Below are positions 25,518 through 34,547 of a stretch of 64,000 nucleotides of DNA, piece after piece. How positions within the stretch are numbered: position 1 is the first letter of the stretch; the number at the start of each line of letters is the position of its first letter. This DNA is from Chitinophaga alhagiae (GTDB taxonomy: Bacteria; Bacteroidota; Bacteroidia; Chitinophagales; Chitinophagaceae). A program made the translations under genes and the position numbers. The stretch lies in NCBI RefSeq assembly GCF_003568665.1, contig NZ_QXMH01000001.1:2356001-2420000 (forward strand). The letters run 5' to 3'. The notes beneath the pieces were generated by a model that worked only from the letters and a program-made list of their open reading frames with translations, did not search any database and had not been told where the DNA came from.

Positions 25518-26933
25518 TTATTTTCCTTCGCGTTTTACAATTTGAGCAACCATGTCTGCCTCTGCACATACTTTGTTGCCAACGAAAGCCGTACCTCTCA
25601 TTTCCACCAGGCCTCTGCGGATAGGGCTGAGCAGCTCCATCTTCAAGATCATGGTATCACCGGGCATTACTTTCTGTTTGAATTTACAGTTATCGATCTT
25701 GAGGAAGTAGGTGTCATAGTTTTCAGGGTCAGGCATAGGGTTCAGCGCCAGGATACCGCCTACCTGGGCCAGGCACTCGCAGATCAGCACGCCGGGCATT
25801 ACCGGGTTGCCGGGAAAGTGGCCCTGGAAGATCTGTTCGTTGAAAGTCACGTTCTTGATGCCTACCACCCTTGTATCGCTCAGCTCAATGATCTTGTCTA
25901 CCAGCAGCATCGGGTAACGGTGCGGCATGGTGCGTACAATATGGTTGATATCGTATACCGGGGGCTGGGTGGGATCGTAAATGGGCACATCCCGGTTATG
26001 CTTGTTCTTTTTGATGTACTGTTTGATCTTGCGGGCAAACTCCACGTTGGAGGCGTGGCCGGGCCTGTTGGCAATGATATGCGCCTTGATGGGCACGCCA
26101 ATGAGGGCCAGGTCTCCCACTACGTCCAGCAGCTTGTGGCGGGCGGGCTCGTTGGGGAAATGCAGCTGGGCATTGTTGAGGATGCCTTCCCGCTGCTGCA
26201 CGCTCATTTCTTCGCGGTCAAAGGCCTTGGCCAGGCGGCTCAGCTCCTCGTCCGTTACGGGGCGGTCTACCACCACAATGGCGTTGTTGATGTCTCCGCC
26301 TTTGATCAGGTTGTTGGCCAGGAGGTATTCCAGCTCATGCAGGAACACGAAGGTGCGGCAGGGGGCAATTTCTTTCTTGAAATCGCTCATGCTCTTCAGG
26401 TTGGCATGCTGGGTGCCGAGTACCTGGGAGTTGAAGTCGATGAGGGCGGTAATGCGGTAGTCTACGGCGGGCAGTGCCACCATTTCCACCTTTTTCACCT
26501 CATCGTAATAATTAATATTGGTATCGATGGTATAATATACCTTTTTGGCGTCTTGTACCTGTATGCCGGCTTCTTCAATAATTTCTATGAAAGGAATGGA
26601 GCTGCCGTCCATAATGGGGATTTCCGGGCCGTTCAGCTCAATCAGCACATTGTCTACGCCCATGCCCACCAGGGCGGCCAGGATGTGCTCCACGGTGCTC
26701 ACGCGGGCGCCGTTGTGCTCCAGCGTGGTGCCGCGGGCGGTATCTACCACATAATCCACGTCTGCTTTAACAATAGGCTGGTCCGGCAGGTCTATGCGCT
26801 GGAACTTAATACCAAAGCCGGGCATGGCCGGCTTGAGGGTCATATTCACCTGTGCTCCTGTGTGTAAACCAACTCCTGAAATGGTCACGGGACCCTGTAA
26901 GGTCTGCTGGTTCGACTGCTGATTTTCCATCAT
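25518..26933 (-). CDS. lpxC/fabZ: Bifunctional LpxC deacetylase / FabZ dehydratase
   Basis: A fusion of two enzymes in 471 residues. Residues about 10-305 are LpxC, the zinc-dependent UDP-3-O-acyl-GlcNAc deacetylase that commits lipid A synthesis; the metal ligands are visible as His83 (VEHILAAL), His266 and Asp270 (RHKLLDVVGDLALIG). Residues about 325-471 are FabZ, the 3-hydroxyacyl-ACP dehydratase, with HRYPMLLVDKI and the active-site GHFPGNPVMPG (His372) and Glu386. This fusion is known in Bacteroidetes and puts the branch point between fatty acid and lipid A synthesis on one chain. It lies between lpxD and lpxA. Confidence 0.97.
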   Translation of the reverse strand: MMENQQSNQQTLQGPVTISGVGLHTGAQVNMTLKPAMPGFGIKFQRIDLPDQPIVKADVDYVVDTARGTTLEHNGARVSTVEHILAALVGMGVDNVLIELNGPEIPIMDGSSIPFIEIIEEAGIQVQDAKKVYYTIDTNINYYDEVKKVEMVALPAVDYRITALIDFNSQVLGTQHANLKSMSDFKKEIAPCRTFVFLHELEYLLANNLIKGGDINNAIVVVDRPVTDEELSRLAKAFDREEMSVQQREGILNNAQLHFPNEPARHKLLDVVGDLALIGVPIKAHIIANRPGHASNVEFARKIKQYIKKNKHNRDVPIYDPTQPPVYDINHIVRTMPHRYPMLLVDKIIELSDTRVVGIKNVTFNEQIFQGHFPGNPVMPGVLICECLAQVGGILALNPMPDPENYDTYFLKIDNCKFKQKVMPGDTMILKMELLSPIRRGLVEMRGTAFVGNKVCAEADMVAQIVKREGK

Positions 26934-26989
26934 TATAGCTTCGTATTCAATTGCGTTTAAAATCCTTCTTGATCTTTCCTCCAGTTACC

Positions 26990-28048
26990 TTAGCGGAGAA
27001 GGGCTTTTTCGGCCAACAGTTGCTTCACCATCTCTTCCAGTTCTTTCACCCTTTTTTCCAAGTCCGGCAAATTTCTAAAAATTGCCTGACTTTTTAAGGA
27101 ACTTTTATAATCGTAGGCGGGAGAACCGGTCAAAGCGGTATTGGGCGTGGTGATGGATTTAGACAAACCGCTCTGGGCGTTGATCTTGGTGCCGTCAGCT
27201 ATCTGGATGTGCCCTACAATGCCTACCTGGCCGCCTATCACACAGTTCCTGCCGATCTTGGTGCTGCCCGAAACGCCTGACTGTGCGGCAATTACGGTGC
27301 TGCTGCCTATTTCCACATTGTGGGCTATCTGTATCAGGTTATCCAGCTTCACCCCGGCATGGATCACGGTAGAGCCCATGGTAGCCCGGTCTATGGTGGT
27401 ATTGGCGCCAATCTCCACATCGTCATGTATCACTACGTTGCCCACCTGGGGTACTTTTTTATAGGTGCCGTCTGCCAGGGGGGCAAAACCAAAGCCGTCC
27501 CCGCCAATAACGCAGCCGGCATGGAGTATGACGCGTTTGCCTACCACGCTGTTGTCATACAGCTTTACGCCGGGGTAGAGCACGGTGTTATCGCCTATTT
27601 TCACATTATCTCCCAGGTACACGCCGGGGTAGATCTTTACGTTCTCTCCCAGCACCACGTTTTCCCCGAGGTACGCAAATGCGCCAATAAAGGCGCCCGG
27701 CCCCATTTTAACGGAAGCGGGCACGTGGGAGGGCTGCTGTATGCCGGTTTTGGCCCCTGCGCCCACCATTTTCTGGTATTGCTCCAGCAGAAGGGCAAAG
27801 GCGCTGTAGGCGTCTTTTACACGGATAACGGTAGGCTTGATGGGCCGCTCTATCACCAGCGAATCATTCACGATCAGGATGGAGGCCTGCGTGGAATACA
27901 GGAACTCTTCGTATTTGGGATTGGCGATGAAACTCAACATGCCGTCTCCCGCTTCCTCGATCTTGGCGATATTGTTCACTTTCACTTCCGGGTCCCCCTC
28001 CAGCTTCCCGTTCAATATGGTAGCCAGCTGTAATGCGCTAAATTGCAT
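26990..28048 (-). CDS. lpxD: UDP-3-O-acylglucosamine N-acyltransferase LpxD
   Basis: LpxD adds the second 3-hydroxyacyl chain, on the amine, to UDP-3-O-acylglucosamine in lipid A synthesis. The 352-residue protein has an N-terminal uridine-binding domain (about 1-100) and a hexapeptide-repeat beta-helix (about 105-310). The catalytic histidine region is IQIAHNVEIGSSTVIAAQSG. A C-terminal helix (RVKELEEMVKQLLAEKALLR) is coiled-coil-like. It heads the lpx gene series, 56 bp upstream of lpxC-fabZ. Confidence 0.96.
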   Translation of the reverse strand: MQFSALQLATILNGKLEGDPEVKVNNIAKIEEAGDGMLSFIANPKYEEFLYSTQASILIVNDSLVIERPIKPTVIRVKDAYSAFALLLEQYQKMVGAGAKTGIQQPSHVPASVKMGPGAFIGAFAYLGENVVLGENVKIYPGVYLGDNVKIGDNTVLYPGVKLYDNSVVGKRVILHAGCVIGGDGFGFAPLADGTYKKVPQVGNVVIHDDVEIGANTTIDRATMGSTVIHAGVKLDNLIQIAHNVEIGSSTVIAAQSGVSGSTKIGRNCVIGGQVGIVGHIQIADGTKINAQSGLSKSITTPNTALTGSPAYDYKSSLKSQAIFRNLPDLEKRVKELEEMVKQLLAEKALLR

Positions 28049-28139
28049 AGTAAATAATTGAAATGTTACCCTCCAGGCCCACTCCGGATAATATGAATGT
28101 ATTCTCTAACATGTTGCGCCCGTATAAAACGTTGTTAGC

Positions 28140-29366
28140 CTAGATTTTTGGATGACAAATGTAGAATTTTTTTATCGGTCTTGCCAAAGTATGCGATACA
28201 AGGGCATTGTCGATAGAAGAAATATCCCTCACAGTGCCATCCTTGAATAATATATTGATCTTTTCGTCACTGGCGTCATATGCCCTGAGGCTGGCGGTAT
28301 CCGTAAATACGAAATAATCCGCTTCCCCGTCTGTCAGTTCCCATCTTTTTTTCACTTTTTCTTTCAGGTTGGCCACCAGCCCAGGGTCAGACGCCTCATT
28401 GCCGAGGGTGACCTTGAAAAGCTGGCGGTTCACGAGCCATTGGCAAAGCAGGCTCAGCACCTTGTCCGGGTGCTGCGTCCATACCTTGATAGCCCCCATT
28501 ACGTCATAATCGTCCAGTTGGCAAAATTGGAAAAGGCATTCTTCGTCTTCCTCAAATTCCCCCCTTCCTACACGGTTATATAAAAAATACTGCAGGGCGG
28601 GTGACGCAAACAGCTCCGCGCCCCCCAGGGCCAGCTGTTTGGCCCTGTGCAGCACCTTTACCAGCATGTTTTCCGCGGCCAGCACCGTTTTATGCAGGTA
28701 TACCTGCCAGTACATCAGCCGGCGGGCCACAATGAACTTCTCTATGGAATAGATCCCCTTTTCCTCCACCATCAGCTCCCCTTTGTGTACGGTCAGCATT
28801 TTGATAATGCGGTCATAGCTGATCACTCCTTCAGACACCCCGGTGTAAAAGCTGTCCCGGCTCAGGTAGTCCATCCGGTCTACGTCCAGCTGGCTGGACA
28901 CCAGCTGGTGCAGGAACTGCTTATGGTACCGGCCGTTGAATATATCCAGCGTGAGATCAAGCATGCCGTTCATTTCCCGGTTAAGGGTCTGCATCAGCAG
29001 CTGCGAGATCTCTTCGTGCGAAACCCCTTCCACCAGGCTGTGTTCCAGCGCGTGGGAGTAAGGCCCGTGCCCTATGTCATGCAATAATATGGCCATTTTT
29101 GCCGCCACATCCTCCTCTTCCGTGATCACCACCCCTTTGCCCCGCAGCTCCTGCAGGGCGCAGCTCATCAGGTGGTAGGCGCCCATGCTGTGGTGGAACC
29201 GGGTATGCATGGCCCCGGGGTACACCATGTTGGCCAGCGCCATCTGGTGAATACGGCGCAACCGCTGGTAGTACGGATGTGATATGAGATTGAAAATCAA
29301 TGGATGATCGATGGTAATAAACCCGTGAACGGGGTCGTTTACAATCTTTCGTTTGCGGTCAGTCAT
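28140..29366 (-). CDS. HD-domain phosphohydrolase (dGTPase-like)
   Basis: A 408-residue protein with an HD metal-binding domain. The ligands are visible in RFHHSMGAYHL (about 57-66) and ILLHDIGH (His96-Asp97), with the later Asp in LDVDRMDYLSRD. The start MTDRKRKIVNDPVHGFI is typical of the family often annotated as HD superfamily phosphohydrolase, related to SAMHD1 and dGTPases. Nucleotide triphosphate hydrolysis is plausible but unproven. The gene precedes lpxD by 91 bp on the same strand. Confidence 0.88.
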   Translation of the reverse strand: MTDRKRKIVNDPVHGFITIDHPLIFNLISHPYYQRLRRIHQMALANMVYPGAMHTRFHHSMGAYHLMSCALQELRGKGVVITEEEDVAAKMAILLHDIGHGPYSHALEHSLVEGVSHEEISQLLMQTLNREMNGMLDLTLDIFNGRYHKQFLHQLVSSQLDVDRMDYLSRDSFYTGVSEGVISYDRIIKMLTVHKGELMVEEKGIYSIEKFIVARRLMYWQVYLHKTVLAAENMLVKVLHRAKQLALGGAELFASPALQYFLYNRVGRGEFEEDEECLFQFCQLDDYDVMGAIKVWTQHPDKVLSLLCQWLVNRQLFKVTLGNEASDPGLVANLKEKVKKRWELTDGEADYFVFTDTASLRAYDASDEKINILFKDGTVRDISSIDNALVSHTLARPIKKFYICHPKI

Positions 29367-29391
29367 TCGGATTTTTTAATATCTGTCCCTA

Positions 29392-29399
29392 CAAATCTA
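29392..29399 (-). promoter_or_regulatory. Candidate -7 element for the HD-domain gene
   Basis: On the minus strand this reads TAGATTTG, a full match to TAnnTTTG, about 26 bp upstream of the ATG. No matching -33 TTG was found. Confidence 0.35.
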
Positions 29400-29554
29400 C
29401 AGCTTTGCCCCTAACTTTTATGCCCGGCGCCGGAGGAATGACGCGCCGGAAACGGCAAACCCCCATAATTTAACGAATTATTAGAGTTTCATATATTTTG
29501 GAGGAACGATTTTTGCCGGATTTCGGTAATTTTAAAGCAGTCCAAAAAAAATTC

Positions 29555-31108
29555 ATGACGCAAATCAACATACTCTGGGTAGATGACGAGATCGATTCCC
29601 TTAAGTCACAGATCATTTTTCTCGAAAATAAAGGCTATAACGTATCAGCGCTCACCAATGGTTACGACGCGCTGGAATTTCTGAAAGACAATATTGTAGA
29701 CGTGGTGCTGCTGGACGAGTCCATGCCCGGTATTACCGGCCTGGAAACGCTGGCCCGCATCCGGGAAACCAACCAGCAGGTACCCGTGGTGATGATCACC
29801 AAAAACGAGGCGGAAAACGTGATGGACGATGCTATTGGCTCCCAGATCACGGACTACCTGATCAAACCGGTCAACCCCAACCAGGTACTGCTTTCTCTCA
29901 AAAAGATCATAGATAACAAGCGGCTGGTGGCGGAAAAGACCACCACGGCCTACCAGCAGCAGTTCCGCTCCCTGTTCATGGCGCTGAACGATAACCCCAA
30001 CCATGCGGAATGGGCGGATATCTATAAAAAGCTGGTATACTGGGAAATGGAAATGAGCAAGAGTGACAGCCCCGAGATGCTGGAGGTGCTGCATTCCCAG
30101 AAGGCGGAGGCCAATACCGAGTTTGCCAAGTTCATCAGCCGCCATTACGGGAGCTGGATGCACCCGCGCAACGAAGAAGCGCCCGTGATGAGCCATACCC
30201 TCTTCCGTGACAAGGTGGTGCCTTATATGGACCCTGACCTGCCGAACTTTTTTGTGCTGATAGATAACCTCCGGTATGACCAGTGGAAGACCATACAGCC
30301 CATATTCGGGGAATCTTTCCGGGTAGTGGAGGAAGACACCTTTTACAGCATACTGCCCACCTCCACCCAATACAGCCGCAACGCCATTTTTGCGGGCATG
30401 CTGCCGGCGGAGATAGAGGCCCGGTTCCCGGAGGAGTGGAAAAATGACGATGAGCAGGGCGGTAAAAACCTCTATGAAGAGCATTTTTTTGCGGACCAGC
30501 TGCAACGGCTGAAAATGGATAACCGTTTCTCCTATACGAAAGTGATCAACCATGCGGACGGGCAGCACCTGGTGAACAACATGCACAATATGCTGGATTA
30601 CCCGCTGAACGTGATCGTATATAATTTTGTGGACATGCTCAGCCATGCCCGTACGGAAATGGAAGTGCTGAAGGAGCTGGCGGGCGATGAAATTTCTTAC
30701 CGTTCCATTACCGCCAGCTGGTTTGAGCACTCGCACCTGCACCAGGCCCTGCGGAAGGTGGCAGACAAAAAGATCAACCTGATAGTGGCCACGGACCACG
30801 GGAGCGTGCGGGTAAAAACGCCGGTAAAGGTGATCGGGGACAAGCAGACCACCACCAACCTGCGGTACAAACACGGGCGCAACCTCAACTATGACCCCAA
30901 GGAGGTGCTGGCCTTCCGGGACCCCCGCGAGGCAGGGCTGCCCAAGCCGAATGTCAATTCTTCTTATATCTTTGCCCGCGAAGACGGGTATCTTTGCTAC
31001 CCCAACAACTATAATTATTTCGTGAACTATTACCGCAATACCTTCCAGCACGGCGGCATTTCCATGGAGGAAATGATTGTTCCGGTGGCCCGGATGGTGA
31101 GCAAATAG
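29555..31108 (+). CDS. porX: PorX-type response regulator with PglZ domain
   Basis: PorX regulates the type IX secretion system in Porphyromonas gingivalis together with PorY and SigP. This 517-residue homologue has an N-terminal receiver domain (1-120) with the acidic pair Asp10-Asp11, phosphoacceptor Asp54 (VVLLDESMPG) and the conserved Lys in DYLIKPVNP. A C-terminal PglZ, alkaline-phosphatase-like domain fills about 200-517, with DNLRYDQWK, STQYSRNAIFAG and ATDHGS as likely metal and nucleophile regions. The ATG at 29555 opens MTQINILWVDDE; a TTG 57 bp upstream adds a poor N-terminus. Two genes follow closely. Confidence 0.93.
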   Translation: MTQINILWVDDEIDSLKSQIIFLENKGYNVSALTNGYDALEFLKDNIVDVVLLDESMPGITGLETLARIRETNQQVPVVMITKNEAENVMDDAIGSQITDYLIKPVNPNQVLLSLKKIIDNKRLVAEKTTTAYQQQFRSLFMALNDNPNHAEWADIYKKLVYWEMEMSKSDSPEMLEVLHSQKAEANTEFAKFISRHYGSWMHPRNEEAPVMSHTLFRDKVVPYMDPDLPNFFVLIDNLRYDQWKTIQPIFGESFRVVEEDTFYSILPTSTQYSRNAIFAGMLPAEIEARFPEEWKNDDEQGGKNLYEEHFFADQLQRLKMDNRFSYTKVINHADGQHLVNNMHNMLDYPLNVIVYNFVDMLSHARTEMEVLKELAGDEISYRSITASWFEHSHLHQALRKVADKKINLIVATDHGSVRVKTPVKVIGDKQTTTNLRYKHGRNLNYDPKEVLAFRDPREAGLPKPNVNSSYIFAREDGYLCYPNNYNYFVNYYRNTFQHGGISMEEMIVPVARMVSK

Positions 31109-31129
31109 CGGATTTTAAAAGAAGATGTC

Positions 31130-31456
31130 ATGAACCTGAAAAGTACCCCCGCCAACCTGGCGAAGCTGGAAAAGATCTTTGAAGAGGCGAAATACATTCT
31201 GCGGTACGAAAAAGGCACCTTTAACTCCGGCTATTGCGTGCTGGAGCACAAGAAAGTAGTGGTGATCAACAAATTCCTGAACGTGGAAGGGCGGATCAAT
31301 ACCCTGATGGACATACTGCCGTCTATCACCCTGGAAGAGGGCTTTCTGACGCCGGAATCCCAGAAGCTGTACCGGCAGGTGGTAGATAGTCGTGATGCCG
31401 CCGAAAAGGCCGCCGGGGGCGAAGAGGAAAATCCTTCAACTGAAACACCCGCTTAA
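31130..31456 (+). CDS. Conserved hypothetical 108-aa protein in the porX operon
   Basis: A 108-residue soluble protein with no signal peptide. The central part (LRYEKGTFNSGYCVLEHKKVVVINKF) looks like a small alpha/beta fold with paired strands; the acidic tail (GGEEENPSTETPA) is likely disordered. I do not recognise a named family. It lies 21 bp after porX and 9 bp before a PhnP-like gene, so it is very likely co-transcribed and may act with PorX. Confidence 0.75.
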   Translation: MNLKSTPANLAKLEKIFEEAKYILRYEKGTFNSGYCVLEHKKVVVINKFLNVEGRINTLMDILPSITLEEGFLTPESQKLYRQVVDSRDAAEKAAGGEEENPSTETPA

Positions 31457-31465
31457 CCAGACGCT

Positions 31466-32227
31466 TTGAAAGTAACATTCCTCGGAACAGGCACTTCGCA
31501 GGGCGTACCCGTCATAGCATGCCCCTGCAAGGTATGCGCATCTGCAGACCCGCGTGACAAGCGCCTGCGGAGCAGCATCCTCATTCATTCCGACGCCGGT
31601 AATATTGTAGTGGACACTACGCCCGATTTCCGGTACCAGATGCTGCGGGCCGGCGTAAAAACGCTGGAGGCCGTAGTGATCACCCATTCCCACAAAGACC
31701 ATATTGCCGGTATGGACGATATCAGGGCGTTCAATTATTTTCAGCAGCGACCTATTGATATTTATGCCTCTGATTATTCCCAGAACGTGATCATGCGCGA
31801 GTTTTCCTATGCCTTTGCGGATTTCAAGTATCCCGGCATACCGGAGCTGAACCTGCGCACCATCCTGAACGACCCGTTCTTCATCAATGGCCTGAAGTTT
31901 ACGCCCATTAACGTATTGCACCATAAAATGCCCGTGCTGGGTTTCCGGTTTAACGACTTCACCTATATCACGGACGCAAACTACATTGCCCCGGAAGAGA
32001 AAGAAAAGATCAGGGGCTCAAAGGTGCTGGTGCTGAACGCCCTGCGCCGGGAAAAGCATATTTCCCACTTTACGCTGGATGAGGCGCTGGAGTTGGGCCG
32101 GGAGCTGGGAGTGCCGCAGGTGTATTTTACGCATATCAGCCACCAGCTGGGTTTGCATGCGGAGGTGGAACCGGGCTTGCCCACGGGCACGGCGCTGGCG
32201 TATGACGGGCTGGTGGTGGACGTGTAG
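31466..32227 (+). CDS. PhnP-like MBL-fold phosphodiesterase
   Basis: A 253-residue metallo-beta-lactamase-fold hydrolase. The start MKVTFLGTGTSQGVPV and the cysteine group CPCKVC (19-24) are those of the PhnP branch, where cysteines bind a structural zinc and the enzyme cleaves cyclic phosphodiesters. Metal-binding HSHKDH is at 74-79, and YITDAN and YFTHISHQLG supply further ligands. The only start consistent with the family is TTG at 31466, 9 bp after the previous gene. A lipoate or nucleotide metabolism role is often guessed for this branch but is not shown here. Confidence 0.85.
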   Translation: MKVTFLGTGTSQGVPVIACPCKVCASADPRDKRLRSSILIHSDAGNIVVDTTPDFRYQMLRAGVKTLEAVVITHSHKDHIAGMDDIRAFNYFQQRPIDIYASDYSQNVIMREFSYAFADFKYPGIPELNLRTILNDPFFINGLKFTPINVLHHKMPVLGFRFNDFTYITDANYIAPEEKEKIRGSKVLVLNALRREKHISHFTLDEALELGRELGVPQVYFTHISHQLGLHAEVEPGLPTGTALAYDGLVVDV

Positions 32228-32366
32228 GCGCCGCTGTTTGCAGGCGCGTAACGTGTATTGGCCGGTTGGCAGAGAAAGGCGGCGCGACGCAGGTTGCAGG
32301 AAAATGCGGTGTGGGCCCTGAAAAAAAATGGCACCCGCAGTATTCTATTTAGTCACTTCTTTTTTA

Positions 32367-32395
32367 TTGGTACAGCAGAACTTTCCCGAAATTTG
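32367..32395 (+). promoter_or_regulatory. Candidate promoter for the ComEA-like gene
   Basis: TTG (32367-32369) is followed after 18 bp by GAAATTTG (32388-32395), one mismatch from TAnnTTTG. Transcription would start near 32402, giving a very short leader for the TTG/GTG starts at 32413-32419. Confidence 0.4.
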
Positions 32396-32412
32396 GCATC
32401 AACCAACCACCA

Positions 32413-33315
32413 TTGTTTGTGCCGAACAAGATCGTTAAGGATTACTTTGATTTTTCCCGGAGGGAGCGCATGGGCATTGCCTTCCTGTTAGCCCTGATAG
32501 TAGCGGCGGAATGTTTCCCCGCCGGCTGGGCCCTTTTTCACACAAACAAGATGGCGAATGATACGGCCGGTTTCCACGAGGCGGCGCTGGCGGTAGAGGC
32601 GTTGCTGGCAGGCAATGCCCCGCAGGCGCGTGTTGCGCATAGCCGGCGGCGGGCATTTGAACAGGATGGGCAGCGGGCCGCGTACCCGTATGGGGGGAGG
32701 AGTGGAAATGCGGTCACTGGTGGCGGCTGGCGGCGTTTTGAGCGGGACGGGCGGTACCGTTTTGAGCGCAGTGATGGCAGGGGGAGGAGATCAGCGTACG
32801 GAGGGGATAGCGCGGGGAGGGGCTTTGCCTTTCATGGCCAGTGGCGGAAAGGGAACAGTTCCGGCGCATCCGCATTCCGGAGAGACAGCGGTTACCGGAC
32901 ATACAACAGGCCCGCCCGTGTGATTGACATCAACGAAGCAGACAGCGCGGCCTGGGAGAGCCTGCCGGGCATAGGGCCGGTGCTGGCGGGGCGCATTATG
33001 CGGTTCAGGGAGCGCCTGGGCGGTTTTTACGAGATGGCCCAGGTGGGTGAAACATGGGGGCTGGCAGACAGCGTATTTAAAAAAATTCAAGGGATGCTGG
33101 TGATGCGTGAGGTTTCTCTAAGAAAGACCGATCTGAACCAGACAGATGAAAAATCTTTGGCCGAACATCCATACATTAACACGAAACTGGCCCGGTTGAT
33201 AGTACGGTACCGCAGTAACCACGGGCCTTTCAGGCATCCTGCGGAGCTGCAGCGCATTGCTTTGGTGAATGACTCCATTTATCGTAAACTTGAAAAATAC
33301 TTAGTGGCCAATTAA
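32413..33315 (+). CDS. ComEA-like helix-hairpin-helix membrane protein with Arg/Gly-rich linker
   Basis: A protein of about 300 residues. One membrane helix lies at about 20-42 (MGIAFLLALIVAAECFPAGW). A linker of roughly 90 residues (about 75-165) is extremely rich in Arg, Gly, Ser and Tyr. Two helix-hairpin-helix units follow: VIDINEADSAAWESLPGIGP and the later HPYINTKLARLIVRYRSNHG. ComEA-type HhH proteins bind DNA non-specifically, in some bacteria during natural transformation. The start is uncertain, TTG at 32413 or GTG at 32419; both keep the family-like KDYFDFSRRERMG. The acyl-CoA dehydrogenase gene starts 16 bp downstream. Confidence 0.75.
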   Translation: MFVPNKIVKDYFDFSRRERMGIAFLLALIVAAECFPAGWALFHTNKMANDTAGFHEAALAVEALLAGNAPQARVAHSRRRAFEQDGQRAAYPYGGRSGNAVTGGGWRRFERDGRYRFERSDGRGRRSAYGGDSAGRGFAFHGQWRKGNSSGASAFRRDSGYRTYNRPARVIDINEADSAAWESLPGIGPVLAGRIMRFRERLGGFYEMAQVGETWGLADSVFKKIQGMLVMREVSLRKTDLNQTDEKSLAEHPYINTKLARLIVRYRSNHGPFRHPAELQRIALVNDSIYRKLEKYLVAN

Positions 33316-33331
33316 AACAAAACTTCCGGTT

Positions 33332-34474
33332 ATGAACTTTCAGCCAACGGACATGCAATTGCAGATAACACAGGTGATCAGGGATTTTGGTAAAACGCAC
33401 ATCCAGCCGCATGTGCTGGAGTGGGACGAAACGCAGACCTTTCCTGTGGAACTGTTTAAAAAGATGGGAGAATTGGGGCTGATGGGCGTACTGGTACCGG
33501 AAAATTACGGCGGCTCCGGCCTGGGCTACCTGGAATATGTAACGGTAGTAAGTGAAGTGGCGCGCTTTTGCGGCGCCATCGGCCTGAGCCTGGCGGCACA
33601 CAATTCTCTTTGCACAGGGCACATTCTCCAATTCGGCAGCGAAACGCAAAAACAGCAATATTTACCCAAACTGGCCACCGCGGAGTGGATAGGGGCCTGG
33701 GGGCTGACAGAGCCCAACACCGGTTCCGATGCCATGAACATGAAATGCACGGCCCGCCAGGAAGGCAATGAATGGGTGCTCAACGGCACCAAATGCTGGA
33801 TCACGCACGGCAAAAGCTGCGATGCAGCCGTGGTGATAGCCCGCACGGGAGCGCTGCGGGACAGCCGGGGCATGAGCGCGTTCATTGTAGAGAAGGGCAC
33901 GCCCGGTTTCAGCGGCGGCAAAAAAGAGAACAAGCTGGGCATGCGCGCCTCCGAAACGGCGGAAATGATCTTCGACAATTGCCGCATTCCGGCTGAAAAC
34001 CTCCTTGGCCAGGAAGGAGAGGGCTTCATCCAGTCCATGAAAGTGCTGGACGGCGGGCGCATTTCCATTGCCGCCCTTTCTCTCGGCATTGCCAAAGGCG
34101 CGTACGACGCGGCGCTGAAGTACGCGCAGGAGCGCCATCAGTTTGACCAGCCTATTGCCAGCTTCCAGGGGGTTTCTTTCAAGCTGGCGGACATGCATAC
34201 CAACATCGCCGCGGCGGAACTGCTCACTATGCAGGCCGCGGACATGAAAAACAAACACCTGCCCATGACGCAGCAGGCGGCCATGGCCAAATATTACGCG
34301 TCGGAAGTGGCGGTCAGAACGGCAGACGATGCCGTGCAGATCTTTGGAGGGTATGGCTACACAAAAGACTTCCCCGTGGAAAAGTATTACCGGGACGCCA
34401 AACTCTGCACCATAGGCGAGGGCACCTCCGAAATACAAAAAATAGTGATTGCGCGTGAGGCGCTGAAGAAATAA
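33332..34474 (+). CDS. Acyl-CoA dehydrogenase
   Basis: A 380-residue FAD enzyme that introduces the trans-2 double bond into acyl-CoA in fatty acid or branched-chain amino acid breakdown, passing electrons to ETF. Family signatures are GAWGLTEPNTGSDA, the late QIFGGYGYTKDFPVE, and the catalytic base Glu363 in CTIGEGTSEIQ. All three domains (helical, beta, helical) are complete. Short-chain acyl-CoA is the likely substrate class from similarity. A hairpin terminator follows. Confidence 0.94.
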   Translation: MNFQPTDMQLQITQVIRDFGKTHIQPHVLEWDETQTFPVELFKKMGELGLMGVLVPENYGGSGLGYLEYVTVVSEVARFCGAIGLSLAAHNSLCTGHILQFGSETQKQQYLPKLATAEWIGAWGLTEPNTGSDAMNMKCTARQEGNEWVLNGTKCWITHGKSCDAAVVIARTGALRDSRGMSAFIVEKGTPGFSGGKKENKLGMRASETAEMIFDNCRIPAENLLGQEGEGFIQSMKVLDGGRISIAALSLGIAKGAYDAALKYAQERHQFDQPIASFQGVSFKLADMHTNIAAAELLTMQAADMKNKHLPMTQQAAMAKYYASEVAVRTADDAVQIFGGYGYTKDFPVEKYYRDAKLCTIGEGTSEIQKIVIAREALKK

Positions 34475-34494
34475 AACCGTGGTCAATAAAAAAC

Positions 34495-34535
34495 AGGGCC
34501 GGCTAAAAAGTAGACTTTACTTTTATGCCGGCCCT
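34495..34535 (+). terminator. Terminator after the acyl-CoA dehydrogenase gene
   Basis: An 18-nt stem with two mismatches pairs 34495-34512 with 34518-34535 around a 5-nt loop. It is preceded by an A-rich run and followed by TATCGTTT. It resembles the leuS terminator in having AAAAAGTA near the loop. Confidence 0.65.
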
Positions 34536-34547
34536 TATCGTTTAACT

